DNA of 64,000 nt from Hyphomicrobium_A sp963817485 (GCA_963817485.1 CAWFOR010000020.1:248001-312000), one strand, 5' to 3'; shown: positions 8,103 through 18,010, counted from the stretch's first letter. The notes: generated from the sequence alone by a model not told the origin. Numbers and translations are program-made.

Positions 8103-9867
8103 ATGAACGTGTACGCGCACGTCGAGGAGCGCGTTGCGGCGGCGCTCGAAGCCTTGAAGAGCGAAGGCGCGCTTCCCGCCGACCTCGCCATCGCCAAGGT
8201 CGAGGTCGAGACCCCGCGCGATCCCACCCACGGCGACCTGTCGAGCAACGCCGCGCTGGTGCTGGCGAAGCCCGCACGTATGAAGCCGCGCGACATCGCC
8301 GAGAAGCTGAAGGCAAAGCTCGATAGCGATCCCGACATCGCGGCGGTGACGATCGCCGGTCCCGGCTTTCTCAACCTCACGCATGAAGCCGGAGTTCTGG
8401 CAGCGGCTTGTCGGTACCATCCTCGATGACGGCGGCAGCTACGGCCGCGGCAACATCGGCAAGGGAGAGACGGTCAACGTCGAGTACGTCTCCGCCAATC
8501 CCACCGGCCCCATGCACGTCGGGCACGGCCGCGGCGCGGTGTTCGGCGACGCGCTGTGCAATCTCCTCGAGTTTGCCGGCTACAGGGTCACGCGCGAGTA
8601 CTACGTCAACGACGCCGGCGGGCAGGTCGATATCCTGGCAAAGTCGGTGCTGCTGCGCTATCGCGAGGCGCTGGGCGACGATATCGGCGAGATCCCCTCA
8701 GGGCTCTATCCGGGCGACTATCTGAAGCCCATCGGCGCAGGCGCTCGCCAAGACGCACGGCCGCGCGCTCCTGCAGAAACCGGATGACGAGCAGCTCGCC
8801 ATCGTGAAGGCGGCGGCGGTCGAGCCGCTGCTGGACGAGATCAAGTCCGACCTCGCCGCGCTCAACGTCACGCACGAGGTGTTCTTCTCCGAGGCGACGC
8901 TGACCTCGGGTAAGACCGACAAGATCAAGGCGGCGATCGAGGCGCTGCGCAAGCGCGGGCTGATCTACGAGGGGCGTCTGCCGCGCCCCAAGGGCCACGA
9001 GAACGACGAGTGGGAGGACCGCGAGCAGACGCTCTTCCGGTCGACCCAGTTCGGCGACGATGTCGACCGCGCGCTGATGAAGTCCGACGGCAGCTACACC
9101 TACTTCGCCGGCGACGTGGCTTATCACTACGACAAGCTTATCCGCGGCTTCGATCACTACCGTCGACGTGTTCGGTGCCGACCACATCGGCTACATCTCG
9201 CGCATCAAGGCGGCGATGGCGGCGCTGTCCGACGGCAAGGCCGACTTCGCCATCCTCGTGTGCCAGCTCGTGAAGGTTTTGCGCGCGGGCGAGCCGGTGC
9301 GCATGTCCAAGCGTGCCGGCACGTTCGTCGCGCTACGCGATGTGATCGACGAGGTCGGCCGCGACCCCGTGCGCTTCATGATGCTGATGCGCAAGAACGA
9401 CGCGCCGCTCGACTTCGACCTCGCCAAGGTGCTCGAGCAGTCGAAGGACAACCCCGTCTTCTACGTGCAGTACGCGCACGCGCGTTCAGCTTCCGTGTTC
9501 CGCAACGCGCAGGAGGTGTTTCCGGAGCTGACGCCGGACAGCGCCGCTGTGCTCAAGGCGGACCTATCCAAGCTGACGGACGCGGGCGAGATCGATCTCA
9601 TCAAGCGGCTCGCCTTCTATCCCCAACTCATGGCGGGCGCGGCGATGCGCCGAGGAGCCGCATCGGGTCGCGTTCTACCTTTATGAGCTGGCCTCCATGC
9701 TTCATGCGCAATGGGCCCGAGGCAATGATTTGCCACATTTGCGATTTATCCAGGCAAAAGACGGGGTTACGACTGCGGCGCGGCTGGCGCTCATTGCCGC
9801 CACACAGCAGGTGATAAGCTCGGGTCTGAAAGTGCTTGGCGTCGAGGCGCCGGATTCCATGCGCTAG
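8103..9867 (+). CDS. argS: Arginyl-tRNA synthetase, frameshifted in four places
   Basis: Class I aminoacyl-tRNA synthetase charging tRNA-Arg. The pieces in order are the N-terminal Add-1 domain (to about 8380), the catalytic core with the HIGH-type motif in VSANPTGPMHVGHGRG, the central part with KGHENDEWEDRE, the KMSK-equivalent VRMSKRAGTFV, and the C-terminal anticodon-binding domain ending near 9867. They lie in different frames. Removing one base near 8383 (A), 8739 (A), 9160 (C) and 9646 (T) joins them into one protein of about 585 residues, the normal length. Every functional motif survives, and argS is normally essential, so sequence errors are the likely cause. Confidence 0.92.
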
Positions 9868-9923
9868 ACTCGCGATTCGCGGGGGCATCGCCCCGCTAGG
9901 GTGTTCGAGGGGATTCCTTCACG

Positions 9924-11678
9924 ATGGCTCGCTCCCACGGTGCTATGACCAATCCCGCAAGACCAGGGCAGCGGCGGCCCGCCGAAACCGATCCGCGCAA
10001 TGCCCGCGCGCCGGCCCCGGCGCCGCGCTACCCCCAGGCCCCGCAGAATCCGGCCTATCCGCAGGCGCCCTATCCGGATCAGCAGCCACAGAACGGCTAT
10101 GATCCGCAGTCGTCCTACCACTATCCGCAGCAGCCCCAACAAGCCCAGCAGCCCCAGTACCCCCAGGCAGCGCCCGCCCGGCCGGCTCCGCGGCAAGCGG
10201 GCCCCGACCCCATCACACAGCCCGGTCCGGCCGATTACGGCGCCTATCCGAGCACGCAGCCTCCGTTCGGCCACGGCCAGCAGACCCAGCCACAGCAGCG
10301 CAATTTGGGGCCGGCCCCAGCACGCCAAGCCGCCGCGCCGTCGTTCCCCGCTCCCTCCTTCCCCGGGCCAGCGGAGCCCCGCACCGCGCCTCCGAGCTAC
10401 GATCAATGGGGTGCGCCAGCGCCGCAGCAGGACCCGCGCGGCTTTGACCCCGCAACTTACATGCCGAACGGCGCCCAGGCGGATCTCTCCCTCCGGCGCG
10501 GCCCGGTCGGAAACGGCGCCTATGCCGCCGATCCGCTGCAGCAGCAGGCGGAATGGGTGCACGCCGCGCAAATTCCCTATGGCGACGCCGGGCTGTCCGA
10601 GCACCAGGGTTACGCTGGCAACCAGCTCGGCTTCGACCAGCCCCATCATCCGGGTGCGCTCGAAGCGACCCACAATCACGACGAGGCCGGCGACTACGAG
10701 TACGACGAGCCGCGCCGCGGTAGCTGGGTGCTGCGCATCGCCGGGGCGATCGTCGTTGCCGTCGGTCTCGGCTACGGCCTGGCGCAGGGCTACAAGATGA
10801 TCCTCGGCGGTCCTTCCGATCCCGGCACTCCGGTCGTGAAGGGCGATAGCGCGCCGGCGAAGACCGTTCCGACCGATCCGGGCGGCAAGCAGTTCGCGCA
10901 TGCCGACAGCAAGGTCATGGGCCGGCTCGGCGATGGGCCTCCCGCGAGCGACGAGACCGGCAGCGCAACGCCTACCGACACCGACAGTGGCACGCGCAAG
11001 GTGCAGACCGTGGTCGTCGGGCGCGACGGAGCCATCGTGCCGCCGGCCGCCCCAGAGGCTCCGGCGGAAGCCGCGCCTCCCGGAGATTCCGTCTCGGTGC
11101 CCGGCCTCACGGTCATTGACGGCTTCGGAGGCCGCTATCCCGGCAGCAATAACAGCAGCAACAACAATGTAACCACGGCCGCGGTGCCGCCGCAGCGACC
11201 CGCTGCGACCCCGCCTGCGAGCAAGGCAGCGACGACGGCCGCCAAGCACGCCAAGGCTAAGGCCGCGGCTCCACCCCCGCCGCCGGCTCCGACATCGCAG
11301 GCCGATACGGCGGCAATCGACGAGACGCCGGCCCCGGCCGCCAAGGCAACTCCCGCCGCGAAGAAGCAAGTCGCCGCGGCCGAACCGGCCGCCAGCACCG
11401 GAGCCAGCGGCGCCAACGGCTACGTCGTCGTGCTCGCCTCCATTCCGGCGACGGGCAGCAGCCGCCTCGATGCGTTGAAGCGCTTCGCCGATATGCAGCA
11501 GAAGTACGGCACCGTGCTCGCCAACAAGACGCCAGAGGTGCAGGAAGCAAATCTCGGCGACAAGGGCATGTTCAACCGGCTGCTGGTCGGACCGCCCGGC
11601 TCGCGCTCGCAGGCCTCGCAGCTCTGCACCGAGCTGAAGGCCGCCGGCTACAAGGATTGCTGGGTGACGGCATACTGA
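9924..11678 (+). CDS. SPOR-domain membrane protein with long Pro/Gln-rich arm
   Basis: A 584-residue protein. Residues 1-250 are Pro/Gln/Tyr-rich and disordered-looking (YPQAPQNPAYPQAPYP and similar). One membrane helix follows at roughly 266-288 (VLRIAGAIVVAVGLGYGLA), then an Ala/Pro-rich linker and a C-terminal SPOR domain (about 498-584, beginning GYVVVLASIPA). SPOR domains bind glycan strands lacking stem peptides, which are enriched at the division septum, so this is probably a division-site envelope protein. The arrangement argS, SPOR protein, nagZ is typical of the group. The start ATG follows GAGGGG at 9907. The SPOR domain would be periplasmic and the N-terminal arm cytoplasmic. Confidence 0.88.
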   Translation: MARSHGAMTNPARPGQRRPAETDPRNARAPAPAPRYPQAPQNPAYPQAPYPDQQPQNGYDPQSSYHYPQQPQQAQQPQYPQAAPARPAPRQAGPDPITQPGPADYGAYPSTQPPFGHGQQTQPQQRNLGPAPARQAAAPSFPAPSFPGPAEPRTAPPSYDQWGAPAPQQDPRGFDPATYMPNGAQADLSLRRGPVGNGAYAADPLQQQAEWVHAAQIPYGDAGLSEHQGYAGNQLGFDQPHHPGALEATHNHDEAGDYEYDEPRRGSWVLRIAGAIVVAVGLGYGLAQGYKMILGGPSDPGTPVVKGDSAPAKTVPTDPGGKQFAHADSKVMGRLGDGPPASDETGSATPTDTDSGTRKVQTVVVGRDGAIVPPAAPEAPAEAAPPGDSVSVPGLTVIDGFGGRYPGSNNSSNNNVTTAAVPPQRPAATPPASKAATTAAKHAKAKAAAPPPPPAPTSQADTAAIDETPAPAAKATPAAKKQVAAAEPAASTGASGANGYVVVLASIPATGSSRLDALKRFADMQQKYGTVLANKTPEVQEANLGDKGMFNRLLVGPPGSRSQASQLCTELKAAGYKDCWVTAY

Positions 11679-11772
11679 GCCGTCACTCTCCAATCCGTCA
11701 CTCTGGCGCCCTCTTTGGCACGCCGATGATCTGCCCATTCATGCCCCGCTTGATTTGTCTGGCGGAGGGGCC

Positions 11773-12804
11773 ATGCGCACCGCTTTGATCACCGGCGTCG
11801 CGGGCCTCACGCTCGCGCCGCGCGAAGCCGCCTTCCTGAAGGAGGCGCGGCCCGCGGGGCTGATCCTCTTTGCCCGCAACCTGGAGAGCCACGCGCAGAT
11901 CCGCGCGCTCATCGATGCCGTGTGCGAGGCCGTCGGCTCACACGAGCTTTTGGTCCTCATCGATCAGGAAGGCGGGCGCGTGCAACGCCTGCGCCCGCCG
12001 CTCGGCCGCAAGCTTCCGCCGGCAGCCGCCTTCGGGCGCGATTTCAAACGCGACCCCGGCGGCGCCGCGGCCGCTGCTTTCGCGGTCGCACGGCTGCTCG
12101 CGGACGATCTGAAAGCGCTGGGCATCAACACGAACTGCGCGCCGGTCGTCGACCTGCCTGTGCCCGGATCGCATGAGATCATCGGCGACCGCGCCTATGG
12201 CTCCGATCCCGCGCAAGTGATAGCGCTCGCCAAGGCGGTTGCCGAAGGCTTCATGGCCGGCGGCGTCGTCCCCGTCATCAAGCACATCCCCGGCCACGGC
12301 CGGGCGACCGCGGACAGCCATCTCGCGCTTCCCGTCGTCACGGAGAGCCGTGCTGAGCTATCGGCGACGGACTTCGCGCCGTTCAAGGCGCTCAGCCGAA
12401 TGCCGGCCGCGATGACGGCGCACGTGGTGTTTCGCTCAATCGACCCCAAGGAGCCGGCGAGCACGTCCGCGATCGTGACGCGCGAGATCATCCGCGGAGA
12501 GATCGGCTTCGATGGCCTCCTGATGAGCGACGACCTGTCGATGAAGGCGCTGGCGGGAGACATGCGCGCCCGCGCACAGCGCGTCATCGCTGCGGGCTCG
12601 GATCTAGCGCTTCATTGCAATGGTGATCTGACGGAGATGCAGGCAGCCGCTGCCGGCGTGCCGGCGCTCTCGGGCCGCGCAGGGGAACGCTTTGCCGCGG
12701 CCCTCGCCATAGCGGCCAAGGCCCAGCCGTTCGATTCGGCGGCCGCGGAGGTGCACCTCGCCCGTGTCCTAACGGCCGCGGCAGGCGGTGCTGAATCAGT
12801 GTAA
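11773..12804 (+). CDS. nagZ: Beta-N-acetylhexosaminidase (peptidoglycan recycling)
   Basis: A glycoside hydrolase family 3 enzyme of 343 residues that removes GlcNAc from muropeptides in the cytoplasm during cell-wall recycling. Visible motifs are LILFARNLES, LIDQEGGRVQRLRPP, the KHIPGHGRATADSHLALP loop with the family's His-Asp general acid dyad, and LLMSDDLSMKAL with the nucleophile Asp. I chose ATG 11773, with GGAGG immediately upstream, over TTG 11755, because family members begin at this point. It sits between the SPOR gene and scpA, as expected for the block. Confidence 0.94.
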   Translation: MRTALITGVAGLTLAPREAAFLKEARPAGLILFARNLESHAQIRALIDAVCEAVGSHELLVLIDQEGGRVQRLRPPLGRKLPPAAAFGRDFKRDPGGAAAAAFAVARLLADDLKALGINTNCAPVVDLPVPGSHEIIGDRAYGSDPAQVIALAKAVAEGFMAGGVVPVIKHIPGHGRATADSHLALPVVTESRAELSATDFAPFKALSRMPAAMTAHVVFRSIDPKEPASTSAIVTREIIRGEIGFDGLLMSDDLSMKALAGDMRARAQRVIAAGSDLALHCNGDLTEMQAAAAGVPALSGRAGERFAAALAIAAKAQPFDSAAAEVHLARVLTAAAGGAESV

Positions 12805-12868
12805 ACTCAACACTATATGTACAGCGGATCGGCCGCGATATTGGCTATCGCGGCGTCCTGGAGCCGGC

Positions 12869-13711
12869 ATGAGCGCAGAAACCGACCCTAACGCGCAGGC
12901 GATCTCGACCTGGGAGGAGCCCGTCGTGGGAACGCCTCTCGATCGAGAGGACGCGCTTATCGTCGACGTCGCCGGCTACGAGGGCCCGCTCGATCTGCTG
13001 CTGGCGCTCGCGCGCACGCAGAAGGTCGACATCGCCAAGATTTCCGTGCTGGCGCTCGCCGATCAGTACCTGTCGTTCATTGCCGAGGCACAGAAGCTCC
13101 GGCTCGAGCTTGCCGCCGACTATCTGGTGATGGCCGCGTGGCTTGCGTTCCTCAAGTCGCGTCTGCTCTTGCCGCGCGAGGTGGGCGAGGCGACGGACGT
13201 GAGCGCCGAAGAGCTGGCGCGCCGGCTGTCGTTCCGGCTGATGCGGCTCGAGGCGATGCGCGACGCTGCCGCCGAGCTCATGAACCGCATGCGACTCGGC
13301 CGCGACGTTTTTCAGCGCGGCATGCCCGAGGGCACCAAGACCATCCGTGAGACCGCGCACACGGCGACTATTTACGATCTCCTGCACGCCTACGCCGATC
13401 AACGCCGCCGCACCATCAAGGTCGGCCACGTCGTCAAGGCGCGGTCCGTCTGGTCGATCAAGGATGCGCGCGCGCGGCTCGAGCGTTTCATGGGCGATGT
13501 CGCCTCCGCCGCCGACTGGCTCGAGTTCGACCGCTACCTGAAGCAACTGCTCGTACCGACCGAGGACGGCAAGACCGTGCTGGCGAGCTCGTTCGGCGCC
13601 ACATTGGAGTTGGCGCGCGAGGGCCGAGTCGAGCTAAGGCAGGACGGGCCGTTCGAGCCTATCTATATGAGGTCGCGCCAGCCAGATGCCGAGTGGCAGC
13701 GCATCGCCTAG
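12869..13711 (+). CDS. scpA: Segregation and condensation protein A
   Basis: ScpA is the kleisin subunit that links the two heads of the SMC dimer in chromosome organisation. The 280-residue product has the family N-terminal helix YEGPLDLLLALARTQKVDI, LADQYLSFIAEAQ, a YLVMAAWLAFLKSRLLLP segment and a C-terminal winged-helix part ending SFGATLELAREGRVELRQ. ATG 12869 fits the family start better than an in-frame ATG at 12788 that would overlap nagZ. It is followed closely by scpB, its obligate partner. Confidence 0.93.
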   Translation: MSAETDPNAQAISTWEEPVVGTPLDREDALIVDVAGYEGPLDLLLALARTQKVDIAKISVLALADQYLSFIAEAQKLRLELAADYLVMAAWLAFLKSRLLLPREVGEATDVSAEELARRLSFRLMRLEAMRDAAAELMNRMRLGRDVFQRGMPEGTKTIRETAHTATIYDLLHAYADQRRRTIKVGHVVKARSVWSIKDARARLERFMGDVASAADWLEFDRYLKQLLVPTEDGKTVLASSFGATLELAREGRVELRQDGPFEPIYMRSRQPDAEWQRIA

Positions 13712-13757
13712 CGTAAACAGCAGTGGCGTCACCAAGCCAATGACGAGAGAAAAGCGC

Positions 13758-14564
13758 ATGGAGCCGCCCCGCCTGAGCCTGGTGCCGTCGAGCCAGGACG
13801 TGAACGACAACGCACCCGACGACACGGGCGCGCCGGAGGCGCTTGGCGGACTGCCGCGCAACGTGGCCGCACTGCCCTTCGCCGATCACCGCGAGAAGCT
13901 GCGCATCCTGGAGGCGCTGCTGTTTGCGGCCGCCGAGCCGCTCGACGAGGCGAAGCTGAAATCGCACCTCGCCGAGACCGAGGATATCGCCGCCCTCTTG
14001 GAGGAGCTGCGTGCCTTCTACGCCGGCCGTGGCGTCAATCTCGTGCACGTTGCCGGCAAGTGGGCGTTCCGCACCGCGCAGGATCTCGCTTACCTGCTCG
14101 AGCGCTTCGCCGTGCAGGAGCGCCGGCTGTCGAAGGCGGCGCTGGAGACGCTGTCGATCATCGCCTACCACCAGCCGGTCACGCGCGCCGAGATCGAGGA
14201 GATCCGCGGCGTCACGACCTCCGTCGGCACGCTCGACATCCTGCTCGAGACCGGATGGGTGCGCCTGCGCGGTCGCCGGCGGGCGCCGGGACGGCCCGTC
14301 ACCTACGGCACCACGGAATCGTTCCTCAGCCACTTCGGGCTGGAGAGCATCAAGGACCTGCCGGGCCTCGCCGAGCTGCGAGCCTCGGGCCTGCTCGACG
14401 GCAACCTGCCGCCCGATTTCTCCGTGCCGGAGCCGACCGACATCGCCGCGCTGATGCCGGACGAGGTGGCGCTCGACGCGATCGAGGAGGAGGAGCCGGA
14501 GGAGGCAGACGCCGACGAAGAGGACGACGAAGCGCCGGACGAAGCCGATCCGAACCCGCGCTGA
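13758..14564 (+). CDS. scpB: Segregation and condensation protein B
   Basis: ScpB forms a complex with ScpA and SMC. The core (about residues 45-200) contains ILEALLFAAAEPLDEAKL, LSKAALETLSIIAYHQPVTR, IRGVTTSVGTLDILLE and TTESFLSHFGLESIKDLP, all characteristic winged-helix segments. The C-terminus is a strongly acidic tail (EEEEPEEADADEEDDEAP). Three in-frame starts exist (13686, 13740, 13758). I prefer 13758 because GAGA/AAAG lies upstream at a normal distance, but the N-terminus is uncertain. About 200 bases separate it from tatA. Confidence 0.9.
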   Translation: MEPPRLSLVPSSQDVNDNAPDDTGAPEALGGLPRNVAALPFADHREKLRILEALLFAAAEPLDEAKLKSHLAETEDIAALLEELRAFYAGRGVNLVHVAGKWAFRTAQDLAYLLERFAVQERRLSKAALETLSIIAYHQPVTRAEIEEIRGVTTSVGTLDILLETGWVRLRGRRRAPGRPVTYGTTESFLSHFGLESIKDLPGLAELRASGLLDGNLPPDFSVPEPTDIAALMPDEVALDAIEEEEPEEADADEEDDEAPDEADPNPR

Positions 14565-14661
14565 TCGGCTCTAGATCAAAGAAAAGCAATACTTGGTAAG
14601 GACTTGGCGCTCGAACGCTGCGGATGCCGCCTTGCGACCCCATATGGTTTCTGTAATACCA

Positions 14662-14723
14662 GTTGCGGAAATCGCAACGACTTGTTGCTAAGCAATGGTG
14701 TCGGCCGCCACGGAAATCGCAAC
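14662..14723. repeat. Repeated CGGAAATCGCAAC motif upstream of tatA
   Basis: The 13-base sequence CGGAAATCGCAAC occurs twice, at 14666 and 14711, in the gap between scpB and tatA. The first copy is part of a perfect hairpin (GTTGCG, 5 bases, CGCAAC at 14662-14678). It could be an operator or a leftover of a local duplication. No regulator is recognised. Confidence 0.45.
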
Positions 14724-14769
14724 CCTAGGTTCCGTCGTTGCGGTATTGGCCGAGTAGGAGCAATCGACA

Positions 14770-14997
14770 ATGGGCTTCAGCGGCTGGCATCTGCTCATCC
14801 TCGCGCTCGTCGCGCTGTTGATCTTCGGCGGCAGCGGCCGCATTTCCTCGATCATGGGCGACGTCGCCAAAGGCATCAAGAGCTTCAAGAAGGGCCTGTC
14901 GGAGGACGAGGACGCCGAGCGGCCCGACCCCAAGGTCATCGAGCATCCCTCGACGACGACGGCCGAGCGCGACCGCGACCGCAGCAAGTTGAGCTGA
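14770..14997 (+). CDS. tatA: Twin-arginine translocase subunit TatA
   Basis: A 75-residue TatA, the pore-forming subunit for export of folded proteins. It has the short N-terminal membrane helix (WHLLILALVALLIFGGSG), the amphipathic helix (MGDVAKGIKSFKKGLSED) with its FKKG motif, and a charged tail. AGGAG lies 11 bases before the ATG. It begins the tatABC operon. Confidence 0.95.
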   Translation: MGFSGWHLLILALVALLIFGGSGRISSIMGDVAKGIKSFKKGLSEDEDAERPDPKVIEHPSTTTAERDRDRSKLS

Positions 14998-15082
14998 CGC
15001 TCCGCGCGCGGCTAGCATCGCGCCTCTCGCGACGGCCCCGGCCTTTCCATCGCGCCGGCCGCATCGGCAATTGGAACGGCGT

Positions 15083-15479
15083 ATGTTCGATCTCACCTCC
15101 AGCAAGCTTCTGATTCTCGCGATCGTGGCCCTGATCGTCGTGGGCCCGAAGGATCTACCGATCCTGTTGCGCACGGTCGGCAAGTATCTCGGCATTGTGC
15201 GGCGCCACGCGGCCGAGTTCCGCGCCCAGTTCGACGAGGCCATCCGCGAAGCCGAGCTGGCAGGACCTGAAGAAGGAGTTCGAGGGGATAGGGCGCGAGA
15301 TGCGCTCGACCATCGAGCAGGGCGGCGCCGCGATCGACGAGCACGTAATGACGGCGCGCACCGAGCTTGACGGGGTGATAGGCGGCCGGCCGCACGAGCT
15401 TACCGAGGCGCAAGATCAGCCGGCCGCACAGCCGACTGAAGCACCAAGCCCCGAGCCGTCGAAGCCGGAGGCGTCGTGA
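15083..15479 (+). CDS. tatB: Twin-arginine translocase subunit TatB, one frameshift
   Basis: TatB recognises twin-arginine signal peptides together with TatC. The membrane helix and hinge (SSKLLILAIVALIVVGPKDLP) and the amphipathic helix are in the first frame. The rest (KKEFEGIGREMRSTIEQG, then a Pro/Glu-rich tail) continues in another frame. Removing one A at 15262 gives EAELADLKKEFEG and a product of about 131 residues, normal for the family. The stop overlaps the tatC GTG (GTGA), as in a coupled operon, which supports an intact gene in the cell. Confidence 0.9.
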
Positions 15480-16285
15480 CCGACGATACGAAGCGCCCGG
15501 GCCAGGAGGAGATCGACGCCTCCAAGGCGCCGCTGCTCGATCACCTGATCGAGCTCAGGCAGCGGCTCATCTGGTCGCTCGCGGCGGTAGGGCTGGCGTT
15601 CGCCGTATGCTTCGTCTTCGCGCGCCAGATCTACTACATCCTGGTGCTGCCCTATCGCTGGGCGCAGGGCGGCAGCGCGCCGATCGAAATGATCTACACG
15701 GCGCCGCAGGAGTTCCTGTTCACGCAGATGAAGCTCGCGCTGTTTGGCGCGGTGTGCCTCTCGTTCCCGATCATCGCGAGCCAGCTCTACAAGTTCGTGG
15801 CGCCGGGGCTCTACAAGAACGAGCGCAAGGCATTCGTGCCCTACCTCATCGCGACGCCGATCCTGTTCCTGCTCGGCGCCACGCTCGTCTATTTCGTCGT
15901 CATGCCGATGGCGATGCACTTCTTCCTGTCGATGCAGGAGACGGGCGGTCCGGTCGAGATCAAGCTGCAGGCGCGGGTGTCGGAGTATCTGTCGCTGATC
16001 ATGACCCTCATCATCGGGTTCGGGATCTGCTTCCAGCTCCCCGTGGCGCTGACGCTGCTCGCGCGCGCCGGCCTCATCACACCCGCCGCCCTCAAGAAGG
16101 GGCGGCGCTATGCGATCCTCGGCATTACCGCGGTTGCGGCCGTGCTGTCGCCGCCCGACCCGTTCAGCATGCTCGCCATGATGCTGCCGACGATGGCGCT
16201 CTACGAGCTATCGATCTGGGCGGTGGAGCGCGTCATCGCCCGCCAGGCCGCGGCGCAAGCGCAGGCCCCCTCGGCGACGACTTAG
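15476..16285 (+). CDS. tatC: Twin-arginine translocase subunit TatC
   Basis: A 269-residue membrane protein with six predicted helices, the core receptor of the Tat system. Family features are the cytoplasmic N-terminus with PLLDHLIELRQRLIWS, the periplasmic IYTAPQEFLFTQMK segment, LYKNERKAF, and FGICFQLPVALTLLARAG. The start is GTG 15476, overlapping the tatB stop by four bases. Confidence 0.96.
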   Translation: MTDDTKRPGQEEIDASKAPLLDHLIELRQRLIWSLAAVGLAFAVCFVFARQIYYILVLPYRWAQGGSAPIEMIYTAPQEFLFTQMKLALFGAVCLSFPIIASQLYKFVAPGLYKNERKAFVPYLIATPILFLLGATLVYFVVMPMAMHFFLSMQETGGPVEIKLQARVSEYLSLIMTLIIGFGICFQLPVALTLLARAGLITPAALKKGRRYAILGITAVAAVLSPPDPFSMLAMMLPTMALYELSIWAVERVIARQAAAQAQAPSATT

Positions 16286-16356
16286 CCGCTGGACCGGGGC
16301 GCTGCGTCGCCCTATAGCACGCCTGCGAAATCACCGGCCGCGACGAGGCATCTCCC

Positions 16357-17791
16357 GTGTTCGACATCAAGTGGATCAGAGACAACGCGGAGGCGTTCGA
16401 CGCCGGCTTGAAGAAGCGCGGGCTCGCGCCGCAGGCGAGTGAGCTGATCGCGCTCGACGAGGCGCGCCGCGCCCACATCACCAAGCTGCAGGAGGCACAG
16501 GCGCGGCGCAACGCGGCCTCGAAGGAGATCGGGCAGGCGAAGGCGAAGAAGGACGAGGCCGGCGCCGCAGAAGCTGCTGGCCGAGGTCGGCGAGCTGAAG
16601 GAGACGATCCGCGCCGGCGAGGAGGAGGAGCGCAAGCTCGACGCCAAGCTGCTGCGATGCGCTTTCCGTCATTCCCAACCTGCCGCTCGACGATGTGCCA
16701 GACGGCAAGGACGAGAAGGACAACAAGGAGGTGCGCAAGGTCGGCGCGCCGCCGAAGTTCGACCTTCAAGCCGAAGCCGCACTTCGAGATCGGCGAGGCG
16801 CTGGGGCTCATGGACTTCGCCACGGCGGCGAAGATTTCCGGCGCGCGCTTCGTGGTGCTGAAGGGGGCGCTGGCGCGACTCGAGCGCGCGATCGCGGCCT
16901 TCATGCTCGACCTGCACACGGGCGAGTTCGGCTACACAGAGAACAACGTGCCGCTGCTGGTGAAGGACCACGCCGCCTATGGCACCGGCAACCTGCCCAA
17001 GTTTGAGGAAGACTTATTTCATGCCTCGAAGATCCTCGTGAGGCCCTGAAGCCATTTGGCGAATCAGCCGCAGAGACAAGCCGGGCTATCCTGCCGAACA
17101 AAAGATGCCGAAACTGAGGACGTGGCAGCTCGGCTATCGGGAAGTGGTCCCAGACAGCATGTCGAAGCGCTGAGGAGACGCGTTCTGGCTCATCCCGACT
17201 GCCGAGGTGTCGCTGACCAACTTCGTGCGCGAGGAGACCCTCGACGAGGCCAAGCTCCCCATGCGCCTCACCGCGTGGACGCCGTGCTTCCGCTCCGAAG
17301 CCGGCGCCGCCGGCAAGGACACGCGCGGCATGATCCGCCAGCACCAGTTCTCCAAGGTCGAGCTCGTCTCCATCACCACGCCGGAGGAGAGCCTCGCCGA
17401 GCACGAGCGCATGACCGGCTGCGCCGAGGAAGTCCTGAAGCGCCTCGGCCTGCCGTTCCGCACCATCCTCTTGTGCACCGGCGACATGGGCTTTGCCTCG
17501 CAGAAGACCTACGACATCGAGGTGTGGCTGCCGGGCGAGGACACCTACCGCGAGATCTCGTCGTGCTCGGTGTGCGGCGACTTCCAGGCGCGGCGCATGG
17601 AAGCGCGCTACCGGCCGAAGGGCGCAAAGGACCTGCGCTACGTGCACACGCTCAACGGCTCCGGCCTCGCGGTCGGGCGCACGCTGATCGCGGTCTTGGA
17701 GAACTACCAGCAGGAGGACGGCTCGGTCGTCATCCCCGACGCGCTCGCCCCCTACATGGGCGGCCTCAAAAAGATCGAGAAAGCCGCATGA
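16357..17791 (+). CDS. serS: Seryl-tRNA synthetase, frameshifted and with an insertion
   Basis: Class II synthetase charging tRNA-Ser. The N-terminal coiled-coil arm (MFDIKWIRDNAEAFDAGL) and class II core elements (TPCFRSEAGAAGKDTRG, IRQHQFSKVELVSI, REISSCSVCGDFQARRM, HTLNGSGLAVGRTLIAVLEN) are clear. Single-base corrections near 16569 (A), 16653 (T) and 16763 (C or T) join the first half. Between DLFHA (17022) and FWLIPTAEVSLTN (17183) lie about 160 bases where other SerS have about 8 codons. That stretch can be read as roughly 45 extra codons with about three more frame changes. The true sequence there cannot be settled from this window. The gene must be functional unless another serS exists. 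Confidence 0.9.
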
Positions 17792-17832
17792 GCGCGAGCA
17801 TAGGGGTCGACGGACAAGACTATGGTCCCCAC

Positions 17833-17979
17833 CTTCACCTCTCCCAGGGGGAGAGGTCGGCTGGACGTGCGGAGCACGACAGCCGGGTGAGGGGCGTGCG
17901 CTCTATCGAGGTCGTAACCCCTCACCCGCGCGCGCCGCTAACGCGCCGCTTGCGACCTCTCCCTATGGGAGAGGTGAAG
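17833..17979. repeat. Nested intergenic inverted repeat between serS and surE
   Basis: The serS-surE gap holds a 147-base palindromic unit. The outer arms CTTCACCTCTCCC (17833) and GGGAGAGGTGAAG (17967) are exact complements. Inside, CCTCTCCC...GGGAGAGG at 17838-17857 and GGTGAGGGGC / CCCCTCACCC form further pairs. Similar CTCTCCC/GGGAGAG elements are dispersed between genes in many alphaproteobacteria. It may act as mRNA structure or be a non-autonomous repeat. No transposase is present. Confidence 0.7.
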
Positions 17980-18010
17980 AGATCGCGCAGGCACCGAGGC
18001 GGGGGCTGAC

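Noticed and set aside
8103..9867. Programmed ribosomal frameshifting in argS and other broken genes
   Set aside because: The breaks occur at many places per gene, without slippery runs or downstream structures, and share one insertion signature also seen in unrelated genes. Sequence error is simpler.
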